A DNA stretch of 64,000 bases, from positions 930,001-994,000 of the forward strand of contig NZ_CP155071.1 in NCBI RefSeq assembly GCF_039621855.1, given 5' to 3'. Position numbers and translations under genes: made by a program. Positions 31,590 to 44,589 of this stretch are shown piece after piece; the first letter of the stretch is position 1; the number at the start of each line of letters is the position of its first letter. This stretch comes from Erwinia sp. HDF1-3R (GTDB lineage: Bacteria > Pseudomonadota > Gammaproteobacteria > Enterobacterales > Enterobacteriaceae). The notes under the pieces are model-generated. The model was not told the DNA's origin. It was given only the letters and a program-made list of their open reading frames with translations, and did not search any database.

Positions 31590-32531
31590 ATGCAGGAAAA
31601 TTACAATCATACAACGGTACTGTTGGACGAGGCGGTGAAAGGTCTCAATATCGATCCCAACGGTATCTACATTGATGGCACCTTCGGACGAGGTGGCCAT
31701 TCACGACTGATTCTCTCTCAACTGGGCGAGCACGGACGTCTCTACGCCATCGATCGCGATCCGCAGGCTATTGCCGCCGCAGCCGCGATTACCGATCCAC
31801 GTTTTAACATAATTTATGGTCCTTTTTCCGCGTTGGCAGAGTACGCCGAGGCGCGGGGGCTGACCGGTAAAATCAATGGCATTCTGCTGGATTTGGGCGT
31901 CTCCTCTCCGCAGCTCGATGATGCCGAACGGGGATTTTCCTTTATGCGTGACGGGCCGCTGGATATGCGCATGGACCCGGATAAAGGGCTTTCTGCTGCC
32001 GAGTGGCTGATGAAAGCGGGGGAGAGCGATATTGCTTTTGTCCTGAAAACCTTTGGTGAGGAGCGCTTTGCCAAACGTATTGCCCGCGCCATCGTTGAAC
32101 GAAATCGCGAGCAGCCGATGACGCGCACGAAAGAGCTGGCCGATGTGATTTACGCCGCCACCCCGGTTAAAGATAAATTCAAGCATCCTGCTACCCGCAG
32201 TTTCCAGGCGATCCGCATCTGGGTAAACAGCGAGCTGGAGGAGATCGAACAGGCGCTTAAGGGGGCACTGACCGCGCTGGCCCCAGAGGGCAGGCTTTCT
32301 GTTATCAGCTTCCATTCGCTGGAAGATCGCATTGTTAAGCGTTTTATGCGTGAAAACAGCCGCGGTCCCCAGGTACCTGCGGGTCTGCCTGTGACCGAGG
32401 AGCAGCTGAGCAAGCTGGGCGGACGCCAGCTGAAGGCGCTGGGCAAAATGATGCCGGGCGAGGCTGAAGTGGCAGAAAATCCCAGAGCCCGCAGTTCGGT
32501 ACTGCGTATTGCGGAAAGATCGGCTTCATGA
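31590..32531 (+). CDS. rsmH: 16S rRNA m4C1402 methyltransferase RsmH (MraW)
   Basis: RsmH N4-methylates C1402 of 16S rRNA in the decoding centre, using S-adenosylmethionine. The 313-residue length is the E. coli one. The SAM-binding region shows [16 protein letters not shown] and AIDRDPQAI, and later family blocks include [20 protein letters not shown] and [17 protein letters not shown]. Its stop overlaps the ftsL start by 4 bases (ATGA). Confidence 0.98.
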   Translation: MQENYNHTTVLLDEAVKGLNIDPNGIYIDGTFGRGGHSRLILSQLGEHGRLYAIDRDPQAIAAAAAITDPRFNIIYGPFSALAEYAEARGLTGKINGILLDLGVSSPQLDDAERGFSFMRDGPLDMRMDPDKGLSAAEWLMKAGESDIAFVLKTFGEERFAKRIARAIVERNREQPMTRTKELADVIYAATPVKDKFKHPATRSFQAIRIWVNSELEEIEQALKGALTALAPEGRLSVISFHSLEDRIVKRFMRENSRGPQVPAGLPVTEEQLSKLGGRQLKALGKMMPGEAEVAENPRARSSVLRIAERSAS

Positions 32532-32848
32532 TCGGCAACGAGCGGCACAGTCTGCCAGGCGTGATTGCTGGCGATCTCCTTCGCCACGGTAAGATCCCGG
32601 TGATTCTGGCCGTCGCCGTGGTGGTGTCGGCGATACTGGTGGTGACCACGGCGCATAAAACCCGCCTGCTTACCGCTCAGCGTGAGCAGCTGGTACTGGA
32701 GCGCGACGCGTTAGATATCGAATGGCGTAACCTGATCCTGGAAGAGAATGCTCTCGGCGATCACAGCCGGGTAGAAAGAACGGCAACGGAAAAGCTGCAA
32801 ATGCAGCATGTTGACCCATCGCAGGAAAACATTGTGGTACAGCCATAA
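32528..32848 (+). CDS. ftsL: Cell division protein FtsL
   Basis: FtsL is a bitopic membrane protein that forms the FtsQLB scaffold and activates septal peptidoglycan synthesis. One transmembrane segment (about residues 22-42) is followed by a periplasmic leucine-zipper-like coiled coil ([20 protein letters not shown]). The last 60 residues are nearly identical to E. coli. At 106 residues it is about 15 shorter than the E. coli protein, all at the cytoplasmic N-terminus, and no upstream in-frame start is available. It overlaps rsmH by 4 bases. Confidence 0.96.
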   Translation: MIGNERHSLPGVIAGDLLRHGKIPVILAVAVVVSAILVVTTAHKTRLLTAQREQLVLERDALDIEWRNLILEENALGDHSRVERTATEKLQMQHVDPSQENIVVQP

Positions 32849-32856
32849 GGGACTGA

Positions 32857-34632
32857 ATGAAACCGGCAACCAAGACGCTGAAGTTAAAACGCCCGCACGA
32901 TCAGGCCAGCTTTGTAAGCTGGCGTTTTGTGTTGCTGTGCGGCTGTATTCTTCTCGCACTGCTGGGTTTGATCGCGCGGATGGCCTGGCTACAGGTCATT
33001 AACCCCGATCGGCTGGTGCGCGAAGGCGATATGCGTTCGCTGCGCGTACAGGCGGTGCCTACCGCGCGCGGCATGATTACCGACCGCGCCGGTCGTCCTC
33101 TGGCCGTCAGCGTGCCGGTTAATGCCATATGGGCCGATCCAAAAGTCCTTAACGAGAAGGGCGGCATCACGACTGATAGCCGCTGGAAGGCGCTCTCCGA
33201 GGCGCTGTCCATCCCCCTTGACCAGCTCTCCGCTCGCGTTAACGTTAATCCTAAAGGGCGCTTTGTTTACCTTGCCCGCCAGGTGAATCCCGCCATCGGC
33301 GACTACATCAAAAAACTTAAGCTGCCCGGCATCTTCCTCCGTGAAGAGTCGCGCCGCTACTACCCGGCAGGGCAGGTGACCTCGCATCTGATCGGTTTCA
33401 CCAATATTGACGGTCAGGGCATTGAAGGCGTTGAAAAAAGCTTTGATAAGTGGCTGACCGGTCAGCCGGGCGAGCGCACCGTGCGCAAAGATCGCTATGG
33501 TCGGGTGATTGAAGATATCTCCTCCGTCGACAGCCGTGCCGCGCATAATCTGGCGCTGAGCATCGATGAGCGGCTACAGGCGCTGGTTTATCGCGAGTTA
33601 AACAATGCCGTGGCGTTCAACAAGGCGGAGTCAGGAACGGCGGTGCTGGTGGATGTGAGCACCGGCGAAGTGCTGGCGATGGCCAACAGTCCCGCCTATA
33701 ACCCGAATAATCTGACCGGCGTAACCAAAGACGTGATGCGCAACCGCGCCATTACCGATATTTTCGAGCCGGGGTCCACGGTCAAACCCATGGTGGTCAT
33801 GACGGCACTGCAGCGCGGCGTGGTGAAAGAGAACTCCGTCCTCAATACCGTTCCCTATCGCGTAAACGGCCACGAAATTAAAGATGTGGCGCGCTATAAC
33901 GAGCTGACCCTGACCGGGGTTTTACAGAAATCGAGTAACGTTGGCGTATCAAAGCTGGCGTTAGCGATGCCATCCTCAGCGCTGGTAGATACTTACGCGC
34001 GCTTTGGACTGGGAAAGGCGACCAATTTGGGGTTGGTCGGAGAAAGCAGTGGCTTATATCCTCAAAAACAACGGTGGTCTGACATAGAGAGGGCCACCTT
34101 CTCTTTCGGCTACGGGCTAATGGTAACGCCGTTACAGTTAGCGCGAGTCTATGCAACGATCGGCAGCTACGGCGTTTATCGCCCGCTGTCGATCACCAAA
34201 GTTGACCCGCCGGTAGGCGGGCAGCGTATCTTCCCTGAACCGCTGGTGCGCACCGTGATGCATATGATGGAAAGCGTTGCGCTGCCCGGCGGAGGCGGCG
34301 TTAAGGCGGCGATCAGAGGCTACCGAATTGCCATCAAGACCGGTACGGCTAAAAAGGTCGGGCCGGATGGGAAGTACGTTAACAAATATATCGCCTATAC
34401 CGCTGGCGTCGCGCCAGCCAGTCATCCTCGTTTTGCCCTGGTCGTGTTGATTAACGACCCGCAGGCCGGGAAATACTATGGTGGTGCCATTTCTGCACCC
34501 GTCTTTGGCGCGATCATGGGCGGCGTACTGCGCACCATGAATATCGAGCCCGATGCGCTTCCTTCAGCGGTTCCAGCGGAAAAAAACGAGATGGTAGATA
34601 ACAGAAGTGAGGGATCGAGTGACCGATCGTAA
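32857..34632 (+). CDS. ftsI: Septal peptidoglycan transpeptidase FtsI (PBP3)
   Basis: FtsI cross-links septal peptidoglycan with FtsW and is the target of aztreonam and cephalexin. The 591-residue protein has one N-terminal membrane anchor (about residues 23-42), a pedestal domain and the penicillin-binding transpeptidase domain. The active-site motifs are STVK with Ser307, SSN near residue 359 and KTGT starting at Lys494, the same numbering as E. coli. The C-terminal end overlaps murE by 14 bases. Confidence 0.98.
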   Translation: MKPATKTLKLKRPHDQASFVSWRFVLLCGCILLALLGLIARMAWLQVINPDRLVREGDMRSLRVQAVPTARGMITDRAGRPLAVSVPVNAIWADPKVLNEKGGITTDSRWKALSEALSIPLDQLSARVNVNPKGRFVYLARQVNPAIGDYIKKLKLPGIFLREESRRYYPAGQVTSHLIGFTNIDGQGIEGVEKSFDKWLTGQPGERTVRKDRYGRVIEDISSVDSRAAHNLALSIDERLQALVYRELNNAVAFNKAESGTAVLVDVSTGEVLAMANSPAYNPNNLTGVTKDVMRNRAITDIFEPGSTVKPMVVMTALQRGVVKENSVLNTVPYRVNGHEIKDVARYNELTLTGVLQKSSNVGVSKLALAMPSSALVDTYARFGLGKATNLGLVGESSGLYPQKQRWSDIERATFSFGYGLMVTPLQLARVYATIGSYGVYRPLSITKVDPPVGGQRIFPEPLVRTVMHMMESVALPGGGGVKAAIRGYRIAIKTGTAKKVGPDGKYVNKYIAYTAGVAPASHPRFALVVLINDPQAGKYYGGAISAPVFGAIMGGVLRTMNIEPDALPSAVPAEKNEMVDNRSEGSSDRS

Positions 34633-36106
34633 TCTGTCCGACCTGCTGGCTCCCTGGGTGCCTGGTGCACCTTCGCTGCCGCTACATGAAATGATTCTGG
34701 ACAGCCGCATGGCGGCGTCCGGCGACCTGTTTGTGGCCATTAAGGGTCACGAGGTGGATGGCCGCCGTTTTATCCCGCAGGCCATCGCGCAGGGGGTGGC
34801 GGCCGTCATTGCTGACGCCGACGGCGAAGCGGAAGATGGGCACATCACCGTAATGCACGGCGTACCGGTTATTTACCTGGCGCAGCTTTCGCAGCGGCTC
34901 TCTGCCCTGGCGGGCCGTTTTTATCAGCAGCCGGGCGAGAAACTTAAGCTGACAGGCATAACCGGCACCAATGGCAAAACCACCACCACGCAGCTGCTGG
35001 CGCAGTGGGCGAACCTGCTGGGCGAAACCGGTGCCGTAATGGGCACCGTGGGTAATGGCCTTTATGGTCAGCTTGCGCCAACGGAAAACACCACTGGCTC
35101 AGCGGTTGACGTGCAGCAAACCCTGCACACGCTGGTTGAGAAAGGCGCGACGTTTGCCGCAATGGAAATTTCGTCACACGGACTGGTGCAGCATCGCGTG
35201 GCGGCGCTGCCATTTGCCGCCGCTGCCTTTACCAATCTGAGTCGTGACCATCTGGACTATCACGGTGACATGACCCGCTACGAAGCGGCCAAATGGCTGC
35301 TCTTTTCCGAACATCTGGTGGGTCAGACGATTGTTAACGCCGACGATGAGGTAGGGCGCCGCTGGCTGGCGAAGCTGCCGGATGCCGTCGCGGTTACCAT
35401 GGATAACAATTTGCAGCCGGGATGCCGGGGCCGCTGGCTCAGCGCAACCCGCGTGGACTACCACGATAACGGTGCCCGCGTCAGCTTCGACTCAAGCTGG
35501 GGGCCCGGCGAAATTGAAAGCCGCCTGATGGGCGCGTTCAACGTCAGTAACCTGCTGATTGCCCTGGCTACGCTGCTGGCGCTGGGCTATCCGCTGGCCG
35601 AGCTGGTTGCCACGGGCCACCAGCTGCAACCGGTGGCGGGGCGTATGGAAGTCTTTACCGCGCCGGACAAACCCACGGTGGTGGTTGATTATGCTCATAC
35701 CCCGGATGCGCTGGAAAAAGCGCTCCAGGCCGCGCGGCTCCACTGCAAGGGACAGCTCTGGTGCGTGTTTGGCTGCGGCGGCGATCGTGATAAAGGTAAG
35801 CGCCCACTTATGGGAGCGATTGCCGAGCAGTTCTCTGATGTGGTGGTCATTACCGACGACAATCCGCGCAGTGAAGATCCCGGTGCCATCGTCGCCGATA
35901 TCCTGAGCGGCCTGCTCGATGCCGGACGCGCGCGCGTGATGCCGGGACGTGCGCAAGCGGTCACTAACGCCGTCATGCAGGCGAAAGCGGGCGATATCGT
36001 GCTGGTTGCCGGTAAAGGCCATGAAGATTATCAGATTGTCGGCAACCGTCGGCTGGACTACTCCGACCGTACCACCGTCGCGCGTCTGCTGGGGGTGATG
36101 GCATGA
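34619..36106 (+). CDS. murE: UDP-MurNAc-tripeptide synthetase MurE
   Basis: MurE adds meso-diaminopimelate to UDP-MurNAc-L-Ala-D-Glu. I chose the GTG at 34619 (reading [18 protein letters not shown], after GAGG), which matches the E. coli start and gives 495 residues. A GTG at 34607 would add four residues without support. The ATP-binding GTNGKTTT and the DDNPRSEDP motif, whose DNPR reads out meso-DAP, are present. It overlaps ftsI upstream and murF downstream (ATGA). Confidence 0.97.
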   Translation: MTDRNLSDLLAPWVPGAPSLPLHEMILDSRMAASGDLFVAIKGHEVDGRRFIPQAIAQGVAAVIADADGEAEDGHITVMHGVPVIYLAQLSQRLSALAGRFYQQPGEKLKLTGITGTNGKTTTTQLLAQWANLLGETGAVMGTVGNGLYGQLAPTENTTGSAVDVQQTLHTLVEKGATFAAMEISSHGLVQHRVAALPFAAAAFTNLSRDHLDYHGDMTRYEAAKWLLFSEHLVGQTIVNADDEVGRRWLAKLPDAVAVTMDNNLQPGCRGRWLSATRVDYHDNGARVSFDSSWGPGEIESRLMGAFNVSNLLIALATLLALGYPLAELVATGHQLQPVAGRMEVFTAPDKPTVVVDYAHTPDALEKALQAARLHCKGQLWCVFGCGGDRDKGKRPLMGAIAEQFSDVVVITDDNPRSEDPGAIVADILSGLLDAGRARVMPGRAQAVTNAVMQAKAGDIVLVAGKGHEDYQIVGNRRLDYSDRTTVARLLGVMA

Positions 36107-37464
36107 TCCCTCTCTCTCTTCAGACGCTGGCAGAAGTCACCAACGGAACGCTGGTGGGCGGCGATCTTACCTTTTCTGAGGCCGTCACCGACACGCGGAA
36201 AGTGAGCGCAGGCTGCCTGTTTATTGCCCTGCGGGGTGAGCGCTTTGATGCTCATGACTTCGTCGGTGAAGCGATTTCTGCCGGTTCGGCAGCTCTGTTG
36301 GTGAGTAAGCACTTACCAGTAGCGGTTCCCCAGGTGGTGGTAGACGATACGCGTATCGCACTCGGCCTGCTGGCCGGATGGGTTCGCCAGCAGGCGACGG
36401 CGCGCATTGTTGCGCTCACCGGCTCCTCGGGCAAAACCTCGGTCAAAGAGATGACCGCCGCCATTCTCCGCCAGTGCGGTGAAACGCTCTATACCGCGGG
36501 CAATCTGAACAACGATATCGGTGTCCCCCTTACGCTGCTGCGCCTGACCGAACAGCATCACTATGCGGTTATCGAGCTGGGCGCAAACCATCAGGGTGAA
36601 ATTGCCTGGACTACCGGCATCGTTCGTCCCGAAAGCGCGCTGGTGAATAACCTGGCCGCCGCCCATCTTGAGGGATTTGGATCGCTTGCGGGTGTGGCAA
36701 AAGCCAAAGGCGAAATCTTCCAGGGGCTGGCGGCCGGGGGCACGGCCATTCTTAATGCCGACAGCAACGACTGGCCTCACTGGCAGACGGCACTGGACGG
36801 TAAAACCGTCTGGCGTTTCTCGGTCGACACACAGGCGGAGAGCGATTTTACTGCCTCGGACGTCACGGTTTCTTCCACCGGTACGCGCTTTGTGATGTCC
36901 ACGCCCGCCGGCGACGTAACCGTCGAACTGCCCCTGCCTGGCCGTCACAATATTGCTAACGCGCTGGCCGCTGCGGCGCTGGCGCTCTCCGTCGGTGCGC
37001 CACTCAGCGCCGTCAGTCAGGGTTTATCAACGCTTAAGGCGGTGCCGGGCCGACTTTTCCCACTGCTGCTGAGCGAGGGTAAGCTGGTGCTGGATGACAG
37101 CTATAACGCTAACGTCGGCTCAATGACCGCCGCTGCGCAGGTCCTGGCCGAAATGCCGGGCTATCGCGTGATGGTGGTCGGCGACATGGCGGAAATGGGT
37201 GATGAGGCCGAGGCGCGTCACCGGGAGGTGGGGCAGGCCGCCCGCCAGGCGGGCATTGATAAAGTGCTCAGCGTGGGCACCTTAAGCAAACTGATTAGCG
37301 ACGCCAGCGAAAGCGGCGAACATTTTACCGATAAGAGTGCCGCCACGACACGCCTGCGGGCGCTGCTGTCGGAGCATCCTCATATCACCATCTTAGTTAA
37401 AGGTTCACGTAGTGCCGCCATGGAGCAGGTAGTGCAGAGCTTACAGGAGAAAGGAACATGCTAG
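36103..37464 (+). CDS. murF: UDP-MurNAc-tripeptide:D-Ala-D-Ala ligase MurF
   Basis: MurF adds the D-Ala-D-Ala dipeptide to finish the soluble UDP-MurNAc-pentapeptide. The 453-residue enzyme shows the three Mur ligase domains, with the P-loop [11 protein letters not shown] near residue 106, and [13 protein letters not shown] and [10 protein letters not shown] in the central domain. The C-terminal domain has [12 protein letters not shown]. It overlaps murE by 4 bases and mraY by 7 bases. Confidence 0.98.
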   Translation: MIPLSLQTLAEVTNGTLVGGDLTFSEAVTDTRKVSAGCLFIALRGERFDAHDFVGEAISAGSAALLVSKHLPVAVPQVVVDDTRIALGLLAGWVRQQATARIVALTGSSGKTSVKEMTAAILRQCGETLYTAGNLNNDIGVPLTLLRLTEQHHYAVIELGANHQGEIAWTTGIVRPESALVNNLAAAHLEGFGSLAGVAKAKGEIFQGLAAGGTAILNADSNDWPHWQTALDGKTVWRFSVDTQAESDFTASDVTVSSTGTRFVMSTPAGDVTVELPLPGRHNIANALAAAALALSVGAPLSAVSQGLSTLKAVPGRLFPLLLSEGKLVLDDSYNANVGSMTAAAQVLAEMPGYRVMVVGDMAEMGDEAEARHREVGQAARQAGIDKVLSVGTLSKLISDASESGEHFTDKSAATTRLRALLSEHPHITILVKGSRSAAMEQVVQSLQEKGTC

Positions 37465-38540
37465 TCTGGCTGGCCGAACATCTGGTCACTTTTTATTCAG
37501 GCTTTAACGTCTTCTCGTATCTGACGTTTCGCGCCATTGTCAGCCTGCTGACGGCCCTGTTTATCTCTCTGTGGATGGGGCCGCGTATGATTGCGCGCCT
37601 GCAGGAAATGTCATTTGGTCAGGTCGTACGTAATGACGGGCCTGAATCGCACTTTAGCAAGCGTGGTACGCCGACCATGGGCGGCATCATGATCCTGTTC
37701 TCGATTACCGTTTCGGTACTGATGTGGGCTTATCCATCCAACCCTTACGTCTGGTGCGTCCTGTTCGTGCTGGTGGGCTATGGGATCGTCGGCTTTATTG
37801 ATGACTACCGCAAAGTAGTGCGCAAAGATACCAAAGGGCTGATTGCCCGCTGGAAATATTTTTGGCAGTCGGTCATTGCGCTGGCGGTAGCCTTTGTCAT
37901 GTACGCCGTTGGCAAGGATACGCCCGCGACCGAGCTGGTGGTGCCTTTCTTCAAGGACATCATGCCGCAGCTTGGGCTGCTCTACATTCTGCTGAGCTAC
38001 TTCGTTATCGTCGGCACCAGCAATGCGGTGAACCTGACCGATGGTCTGGACGGGCTGGCGATTATGCCGACGGTCTTTGTCGCGGCGGGCTTTGCGCTGG
38101 TGGCCTGGGCGACCGGCAACATGAACTTCGCTAACTACCTGCATATCCCGTATCTGCGCCATGCCGGTGAGCTGGTGATTGTCTGCACCGCCATTGTCGG
38201 GGCAGGGCTGGGCTTCCTGTGGTTTAACACCTATCCGGCCCAGGTCTTTATGGGCGATGTGGGATCGCTGGCACTGGGCGGCGCGCTGGGCACCATTGCC
38301 GTGCTGCTGCGCCAGGAGTTCCTGCTGCTAATTATGGGCGGTGTCTTTGTAGTGGAAACGCTGTCGGTGATTTTGCAGGTAGGCTCGTTCAAACTGCGTG
38401 GGCAGCGCATCTTCCGTATGGCGCCGATCCATCACCATTACGAACTGAAAGGCTGGCCGGAACCGCGCGTGATCGTGCGCTTCTGGATTATTTCGCTGAT
38501 GCTGGTGCTGATTGGCCTGGCAACGCTGAAGGTACGCTAA
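37458..38540 (+). CDS. mraY: Phospho-MurNAc-pentapeptide transferase MraY
   Basis: MraY moves phospho-MurNAc-pentapeptide onto undecaprenyl phosphate, making lipid I at the inner membrane. The 360-residue protein has about ten membrane helices and the family catalytic aspartates in FIDDYRK and [13 protein letters not shown], plus the [10 protein letters not shown] loop. Length equals that of E. coli. It overlaps murF by 7 bases and precedes murD by 3. Confidence 0.98.
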   Translation: MLVWLAEHLVTFYSGFNVFSYLTFRAIVSLLTALFISLWMGPRMIARLQEMSFGQVVRNDGPESHFSKRGTPTMGGIMILFSITVSVLMWAYPSNPYVWCVLFVLVGYGIVGFIDDYRKVVRKDTKGLIARWKYFWQSVIALAVAFVMYAVGKDTPATELVVPFFKDIMPQLGLLYILLSYFVIVGTSNAVNLTDGLDGLAIMPTVFVAAGFALVAWATGNMNFANYLHIPYLRHAGELVIVCTAIVGAGLGFLWFNTYPAQVFMGDVGSLALGGALGTIAVLLRQEFLLLIMGGVFVVETLSVILQVGSFKLRGQRIFRMAPIHHHYELKGWPEPRVIVRFWIISLMLVLIGLATLKVR

Positions 38541-38543
38541 AAA

Positions 38544-39857
38544 ATGGCAGACTATCTGGGTAAGAAAGTAGTCATTATCGGGCTGGGCCTCACCGGCCAG
38601 TCCTGTGTTGATTTCTTTTTAGCGCGTGGCGTAACGCCGCGCGTGATGGATACCCGTGTCGCGCCGGCCGGCCTGAACAAGCTGCCGGAAACGGTGGCGT
38701 GCTGGCTGGGTTCGCTTAACGACGAGTGGCTGCTTGATGCCGATTTGATCGTTGCCAGCCCGGGAATGCCGCTTGCGCACCCGTCTCTGGTCGCGGCAGC
38801 GGACGCCGGTGTGGAGATCGTTGGCGATATTGAACTGTTCTGCCGGGAAGCGCAGGCGCCGATTGTGGCGATTACCGGCTCCAATGGCAAAAGCACCGTC
38901 ACCTCGCTGGTCGGGGAAATGGCGCAGGCCGCGGGCTGGCAGGTCGGCGTGGGCGGCAATATCGGCCTGCCTGCGCTGATGCTGCTTAATCAGCCTGCAC
39001 AGCTTTACGTGCTTGAGCTGTCGAGCTTTCAGCTTGAAACCACCCACAGCCTGAAGGCCGCCGCCGCGACCGTGCTTAACGTGACGGAAGATCATATGGA
39101 TCGCTATCCGTTCGGCCTTCAGCAGTATCGTGCGGCTAAGCTGCGCGTTTACGAGCAGGCCAGCGTCTGCGTGGTTAACGCAGACGATGCGATGACCATG
39201 CCGGTACGCGGTGCCGATAAGCGCTGCATCAGTTTTGGCGCAGACGTGGGCGATTATCACCTTAACCGTCAGCAGGGGAGCATCTGGCTGCGGGTTAAGG
39301 GGGAGAAAGTGCTCAACACCGATGAAATGTTGCTTACCGGGCAGCATAACTATACCAATGCGCTGGCAGCACTGGCGCTGGCCGATGCGGTTGGCCTGCC
39401 GCGCGCCACCAGCCTGAAGGCGTTAACCACCTTTGGCGGGCTGGCGCACCGGTTTCAGCTGGCCCACAGGCATAACGGCGTGAGCTGGATTAACGACTCG
39501 AAAGCGACCAACGTTGGCAGTACCGAGGCCGCGTTAAACGGACTTAAGCCCGCGGGCACGCTCTGGCTGCTGCTGGGCGGGGATGGCAAGGCCGCCGATT
39601 TCAGCCCGCTGACGCGCTACCTGACCGATAACGTCCGCATTTGCTGCTTTGGCCGCGATCGCGCTGCCCTGGCTGCCCTGCGCCCTGAGAGCGCCATGCA
39701 GACGGAAACCCTGGCTGAGGCGATGGGATATATCGCCGGACAGGTGAAGCCGGGGGATATCGTTCTGCTGTCGCCCGCCTGCGCCAGCCTCGACCAGTTT
39801 AAAAACTTTGAGCAGCGCGGTGATGCGTTTACGCAACTGGCTAAGGAGCTTGGCTGA
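38544..39857 (+). CDS. murD: UDP-MurNAc-L-Ala:D-Glu ligase MurD
   Basis: MurD adds D-glutamate to UDP-MurNAc-L-alanine. The 437-residue protein has the N-terminal UDP-binding Rossmann domain ([13 protein letters not shown]) and the central ATPase with [11 protein letters not shown]. Further Mur ligase blocks are [11 protein letters not shown] and [11 protein letters not shown]. Its stop shares one base with the ftsW start (TGATG). Length is within one residue of E. coli. Confidence 0.98.
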   Translation: MADYLGKKVVIIGLGLTGQSCVDFFLARGVTPRVMDTRVAPAGLNKLPETVACWLGSLNDEWLLDADLIVASPGMPLAHPSLVAAADAGVEIVGDIELFCREAQAPIVAITGSNGKSTVTSLVGEMAQAAGWQVGVGGNIGLPALMLLNQPAQLYVLELSSFQLETTHSLKAAAATVLNVTEDHMDRYPFGLQQYRAAKLRVYEQASVCVVNADDAMTMPVRGADKRCISFGADVGDYHLNRQQGSIWLRVKGEKVLNTDEMLLTGQHNYTNALAALALADAVGLPRATSLKALTTFGGLAHRFQLAHRHNGVSWINDSKATNVGSTEAALNGLKPAGTLWLLLGGDGKAADFSPLTRYLTDNVRICCFGRDRAALAALRPESAMQTETLAEAMGYIAGQVKPGDIVLLSPACASLDQFKNFEQRGDAFTQLAKELG

Positions 39858-41071
39858 TGAATATTCGCGGCTTTGGCCTTGCCACCTTCTTTTCTAATCG
39901 CCTGAAAGAGTGGGTGATGGGCGCGCGCGAAAGCGACGCCAGCTCGATGGTCCTTTACGATCGTACGCTGCTGTGGCTGACCATTGGTATGGCGATCGTT
40001 GGCTTTGTTATGGTGACCTCGGCGTCTATGCCGGTGGGGCAGCGTCTCTCAGACGATCCCTTCTTCTTCGCCAAGCGCGACGCTTTCTATCTGGCGCTGG
40101 CGTTTGGTATGGCGCTGGTCACGCTGCGGGTGCCGATGGATTTCTGGCAGCGCTACAGCAACATCATGCTGCTGGTGACGGTGGTGATGCTGCTGGTTGT
40201 GCTGGTAGTGGGCAGTTCGGTAAACGGTGCCTCGCGCTGGATCGCGCTGGGACCGCTGCGTATACAGCCCGCAGAGCTGTCCAAACTGTCACTGTTTTGC
40301 TACCTGGCCAGCTATCTGGTGCGCAAGGTCGATGAGGTTCGCAATAACTTCTGGGGCTTCTGTAAGCCGATGGGCGTGATGGTGGTGCTGGCGGTCTTAC
40401 TGCTGGCCCAGCCGGACCTCGGTACGGTAGTGGTACTGTTCGTTACCACCCTGGCGATGCTGTTTCTGGCCGGGGCGAAAATGTGGCAATTTCTGGCAAT
40501 TATCGGCTCGGGCGTCTTTGCCGTTTGCCTGCTGATTATTGCTGAACCCTATCGTATGCGCCGCGTGACCTCCTTCTGGAATCCGTGGGAAGATCCGTTC
40601 GGCAGCGGCTATCAGCTGACCCAGTCGCTGATGGCGTTCGGCCGCGGTGAATTCTGGGGGCAGGGCCTGGGCAACTCGGTGCAAAAACTGGAGTATTTGC
40701 CGGAAGCGCATACCGATTTTATCTTCTCGATTATCGGGGAAGAGCTGGGTTATATCGGTGTGGTTTTGGCCCTGTTAATGGTATTCTTCGTCGCTTTTCG
40801 CGCGATGTCGATTGGACGCCGTGCGCTGGAGCTGGATCAGCGTTTTTCCGGCTTCCTCGGCTGTTCGATTGGCGTCTGGTTTAGCTTCCAGGCGCTGGTT
40901 AACGTCGGAGCCGCCGCGGGCATGTTACCGACCAAAGGGCTAACGCTGCCGCTGATCAGCTACGGGGGGTCAAGTTTGATTATTATGTCGACCGCCATCG
41001 TATTTTTGTTACGTATTGATTATGAAACACGTCTGGCCAGAGCCCAGGCGTTTACGCGAGGTAGTCGATGA
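39857..41071 (+). CDS. ftsW: Septal peptidoglycan glycosyltransferase FtsW
   Basis: FtsW is the SEDS-family polymerase that works with FtsI at the septum. The 404-residue protein has ten predicted membrane helices and strong SEDS blocks. These include [32 protein letters not shown], the catalytic-loop region [18 protein letters not shown], and the C-terminal [13 protein letters not shown]. The cytoplasmic N-terminus is about ten residues shorter than in E. coli. It overlaps murG by 4 bases (ATGA). Confidence 0.98.
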   Translation: MNIRGFGLATFFSNRLKEWVMGARESDASSMVLYDRTLLWLTIGMAIVGFVMVTSASMPVGQRLSDDPFFFAKRDAFYLALAFGMALVTLRVPMDFWQRYSNIMLLVTVVMLLVVLVVGSSVNGASRWIALGPLRIQPAELSKLSLFCYLASYLVRKVDEVRNNFWGFCKPMGVMVVLAVLLLAQPDLGTVVVLFVTTLAMLFLAGAKMWQFLAIIGSGVFAVCLLIIAEPYRMRRVTSFWNPWEDPFGSGYQLTQSLMAFGRGEFWGQGLGNSVQKLEYLPEAHTDFIFSIIGEELGYIGVVLALLMVFFVAFRAMSIGRRALELDQRFSGFLGCSIGVWFSFQALVNVGAAAGMLPTKGLTLPLISYGGSSLIIMSTAIVFLLRIDYETRLARAQAFTRGSR

Positions 41072-42126
41072 AAGGGAAGCGACTGATGGTGATGGCTGGC
41101 GGAACCGGTGGGCACGTTTTCCCCGGGCTGGCGGTTGCGCATCATCTGATGGCTCAGGGCTGGCAGGTTCGCTGGCTGGGCACCGCCGACCGTATGGAGG
41201 CCGATTTAGTGCCGAAGCACGGGATTGAAATCGACTTTATCCGCATCAGCGGCCTGCGGGGCAAGGGCCTGAAGGCTCAGCTTAGTGCGCCGCTGCGTAT
41301 CTTTACCGCCGTGCGCCAGGCCAGGGCCATCATGAAGGCTTACCGCCCGGATGTGGTGCTGGGGATGGGCGGCTATGTTTCCGGGCCGGGTGGCCTGGCG
41401 GCATGGAGCTGCGGCATTCCGGTCGTGCTGCATGAACAAAACGGCATTGCCGGGCTGACCAACAAATGGCTGGCGAAAATCGCGAAGAAGGTGATGCAGG
41501 CGTTCCCCGGCGCATTCCCACACGCGGATGTGGTCGGTAACCCGGTCAGAACCGACGTGCTGGCGCTGCCTCTGCCCGAAGCGCGTCTGGCTAACCGCAC
41601 CGGTCCGATTCGCGTGCTGGTGATTGGCGGCAGTCAGGGCGCGCGGGTGCTGAATCAGACCATGCCGCAGGTGGCGGCGAAGGCTGGCGATACTATCACG
41701 CTGTGGCATCAGGTCGGGAAAGGGGCGCTGGAGAGCGTGAATCAGGCTTATCAGCAGGTCAATCAGACGCAGCACCGGGTGACTGAGTTTATTGATGATA
41801 TGGCTGAAGCCTATGCCTGGGCTGACGTGGTGGTGTGCCGTTCCGGGGCGCTGACGGTCAGTGAAGTGGCCGCAGCAGGTCTGCCGGCCATCTTTGTTCC
41901 CTTTCAGCATAAAGATCGTCAGCAGTACTGGAACGCGCTGCCGCTTGAGCGGGCGGGCGCGGCAAAAATTTATGAGCAGCCGCAGTTTACTGCGGATGCG
42001 GTAGCGGAAACGCTGGGTCAGTGGGATCGCCCTGAGCTTTTAAAAATGGCGATAAACGCGCGCAGCGTGGCAATCCCGGATGCGACCGAACGCGTTGCGG
42101 CAGAAGTCAGCGCCGCAGCGTTATAA
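41068..42126 (+). CDS. murG: Lipid II synthase MurG
   Basis: MurG transfers GlcNAc to lipid I, making lipid II on the cytoplasmic face of the inner membrane. The 352-residue GT-B enzyme has the N-terminal glycine-rich [15 protein letters not shown] loop, the second loop [13 protein letters not shown], and the donor-binding [33 protein letters not shown] and [10 protein letters not shown] segments. It is followed by a 73-base gap to murC, one of the few spaces in the cluster. Confidence 0.98.
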   Translation: MKGKRLMVMAGGTGGHVFPGLAVAHHLMAQGWQVRWLGTADRMEADLVPKHGIEIDFIRISGLRGKGLKAQLSAPLRIFTAVRQARAIMKAYRPDVVLGMGGYVSGPGGLAAWSCGIPVVLHEQNGIAGLTNKWLAKIAKKVMQAFPGAFPHADVVGNPVRTDVLALPLPEARLANRTGPIRVLVIGGSQGARVLNQTMPQVAAKAGDTITLWHQVGKGALESVNQAYQQVNQTQHRVTEFIDDMAEAYAWADVVVCRSGALTVSEVAAAGLPAIFVPFQHKDRQQYWNALPLERAGAAKIYEQPQFTADAVAETLGQWDRPELLKMAINARSVAIPDATERVAAEVSAAAL

Positions 42127-42199
42127 AACACGATTTTCAGGGGCAGGACGACTCGGCCCGCAACATTAAGGTGCGGTGACGTACCGACAGGCAAAAGAG

Positions 42200-43675
42200 A
42201 TGAATATACAACAACTGGCAAAACTGCGTTCTATCGTGCCCGAGATGCGTCGCGTCCGGCACATCCACTTTGTTGGCATCGGCGGTGCTGGCATGGGCGG
42301 TATTGCCGAAGTGTTGGCCAATGAAGGTTATGAAATCAGCGGCTCGGACCTGGCGCCGAACGCAGTAACCCAGCATCTGAGCACGCTGGGCGCGACTATT
42401 TATTTTAACCATCGCCCGGAAAACGTCAGCGATGCCAGCGTGGTGGTGGTCTCTACCGCCGTATCGCAGGATAACCCGGAGCTGGTTGCCGCGCGCGAAG
42501 CGCGCATCCCGGTGATCCGCCGCGCGGAGATGCTGGCTGAACTGATGCGCTTCCGCCACGGGATTGCCGTTGCAGGCACCCACGGTAAAACCACCACCAC
42601 GGCGATGGTGTCCAGCATTTATGCGGAAGGCGGACTGGATCCTACTTTCGTTAACGGTGGCCTGGTGAAAGCGGCAGGCACCCATGCGCGACTGGGCAGC
42701 AGCCGCTACCTGATTGCGGAGGCGGATGAGAGCGATGCGTCATTCCTCCACCTTCAGCCGATGGTGGCGATTGTGACCAATATCGAAGCCGACCATATGG
42801 ATACATACCAGGGCGACTTTGAAAACCTGAAGCAGACGTTTATTAACTTTCTGCACAACCTGCCGTTCTACGGTCGTGCGGTACTCTGCGTGGACGATCC
42901 GGTGATTCGCGAGCTGATCCCGCGCGTGGGCCGCCAGATAACCACCTACGGCTTCAGTGAAGATGCCGACGTGCGCATCGCCAGCTACGAGCAGCACGGT
43001 GCACAGGGGCATTTCACCCTGGCCCGGCTGGATAAGCCGCTGATGCGGGTGACGCTTAACGCGCCTGGCCGGCATAACGCACTCAACGCCGCTGCGGCGG
43101 TGGCCGTAGCCACGGAAGAGGGTATTGAGGACGAAGAGATCCTCAGCGCCCTGGAGAGTTTCCAGGGAACCGGTCGCCGTTTCGACTCGCTGGGGGAATT
43201 CCCCATTATTGCCGCAGACGGTACAGCAGGTACGGCGATGCTGGTGGATGACTACGGTCATCATCCGACGGAGGTTGATGCGACCATTAAAGCCGCCCGT
43301 GCGGGCTGGCCGGATAAGCAGCTGGTGATGATTTTCCAGCCGCATCGCTATACGCGCACCCGCGATCTGTACGACGATTTTGCTAACGTGCTGTCGCAGG
43401 TTGACGTGCTGTTGATGCTCGACGTCTATTCCGCGGGCGAGACGGCCATTCCGGGCGCTGACAGCCGCTCGCTGTGCCGGACCATTCGCGGTCGCGGCAA
43501 GGTTGATCCTATTCTGATCGCGGACCATGACGCAGTGCTGGAAATGCTGGCACCTAAACTCTCCGGCAACGATCTGATTCTGGTTCAGGGTGCCGGGAAC
43601 GTCGGGCGCATTGCGCGTCATCTGGCCGATCAAAAGTTACAACTACAGAATAAAGAAGGTGATCATCATGGCTGA
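42200..43675 (+). CDS. murC: UDP-N-acetylmuramate:L-alanine ligase MurC
   Basis: MurC adds the first residue, L-alanine, to UDP-MurNAc. The ATG at 42200 ([20 protein letters not shown]), after AAAGAG, matches the E. coli start and gives 491 residues. An in-frame codon at 42176 is not supported. The Rossmann loop [14 protein letters not shown], the ATP site [11 protein letters not shown] and the [10 protein letters not shown] block are present. The last codons overlap ddlB by 8 bases. Confidence 0.98.
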   Translation: MNIQQLAKLRSIVPEMRRVRHIHFVGIGGAGMGGIAEVLANEGYEISGSDLAPNAVTQHLSTLGATIYFNHRPENVSDASVVVVSTAVSQDNPELVAAREARIPVIRRAEMLAELMRFRHGIAVAGTHGKTTTTAMVSSIYAEGGLDPTFVNGGLVKAAGTHARLGSSRYLIAEADESDASFLHLQPMVAIVTNIEADHMDTYQGDFENLKQTFINFLHNLPFYGRAVLCVDDPVIRELIPRVGRQITTYGFSEDADVRIASYEQHGAQGHFTLARLDKPLMRVTLNAPGRHNALNAAAAVAVATEEGIEDEEILSALESFQGTGRRFDSLGEFPIIAADGTAGTAMLVDDYGHHPTEVDATIKAARAGWPDKQLVMIFQPHRYTRTRDLYDDFANVLSQVDVLLMLDVYSAGETAIPGADSRSLCRTIRGRGKVDPILIADHDAVLEMLAPKLSGNDLILVQGAGNVGRIARHLADQKLQLQNKEGDHHG

Positions 43676-44588
43676 GAAAGTCGCCGTATTACTGGGTGGC
43701 ACGTCGGCAGAGCGTGAAGTGTCGTTGATGTCCGGTCGCGCCGTTCTGGACGGGCTGAAAGAGGCCGGTATAGATGCCCATGCCGTTGATATCCGTGACT
43801 TCCCGGTGATGCGCCTGAAAGAAGAGGGCTTCGACAAAGCCTTTATCGCCCTGCACGGTCGCGGCGGTGAAGACGGCACGCTGCAGGGCGTACTGGAATT
43901 TCTCTCTATTCCCTACACCGGCAGCAGCGTAATGGCGTCGGCCATTACCATGGATAAGCTGAGAACCAAATTTCTCTGGCAGGGTTGCGGCCTGCCCATC
44001 GCCCCTTACGTGGCGATTACCCGTCGGGAGCAAGAAGCTGGCCTGACGCCGGAAACGGAAGCGCGCATCGCGGCGCTGGGCCTGCCGGTTTTCGTCAAAC
44101 CCAGCTGCGAAGGGTCGAGCGTCGGCATCAGCCGGGTGAACGACGTGGGGGCGCTACAGGCTGCGCTGGATGAGGCTTTCCGTCACGATGATGATGTGCT
44201 GGTCGAGGCCTTTCTGAGCGGCCCGGAGTATACCGTGGCGGTCATCGGCGACGAGATCCTGCCATCGATCCGCATTCAGGTCAGGTCGGAATTCTACGAC
44301 TATGAAGCGAAATACTTCTCTGACGAAACGGAATATTTCTGCCCAAGCGGGCTGTCGGCCATACAGGAAGCGGAGCTGAGCGAGATCGTGATCAAAGCCT
44401 GGCGCGCACTGGGCTGCAGCGGCTGGGGACGCGTGGACGTGATGATGGGCGGTGACGGTCGTTTTTATCTGCTGGAGGTCAACACCTCACCGGGTATGAC
44501 CGGGCACAGCCTGGTTCCGATGGCGGCGAAGCAGGCTGGGATGAGCTTCTCTCAGCTGGTCGCCCGTATTCTGGAGCTTGCCGACTGA
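43668..44588 (+). CDS. ddlB: D-alanine:D-alanine ligase DdlB
   Basis: DdlB makes D-Ala-D-Ala for MurF and is a cycloserine target. The ATG at 43668 ([20 protein letters not shown]) gives 306 residues, the E. coli length. An upstream in-frame codon inside murC is not needed. The ATP-grasp fold shows [14 protein letters not shown], and the metal-binding [17 protein letters not shown] lies near the C-terminus. It overlaps murC by 8 bases and is followed after one base by ftsQ. Confidence 0.98.
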   Translation: MAEKVAVLLGGTSAEREVSLMSGRAVLDGLKEAGIDAHAVDIRDFPVMRLKEEGFDKAFIALHGRGGEDGTLQGVLEFLSIPYTGSSVMASAITMDKLRTKFLWQGCGLPIAPYVAITRREQEAGLTPETEARIAALGLPVFVKPSCEGSSVGISRVNDVGALQAALDEAFRHDDDVLVEAFLSGPEYTVAVIGDEILPSIRIQVRSEFYDYEAKYFSDETEYFCPSGLSAIQEAELSEIVIKAWRALGCSGWGRVDVMMGGDGRFYLLEVNTSPGMTGHSLVPMAAKQAGMSFSQLVARILELAD

Positions 44589-44589
44589 T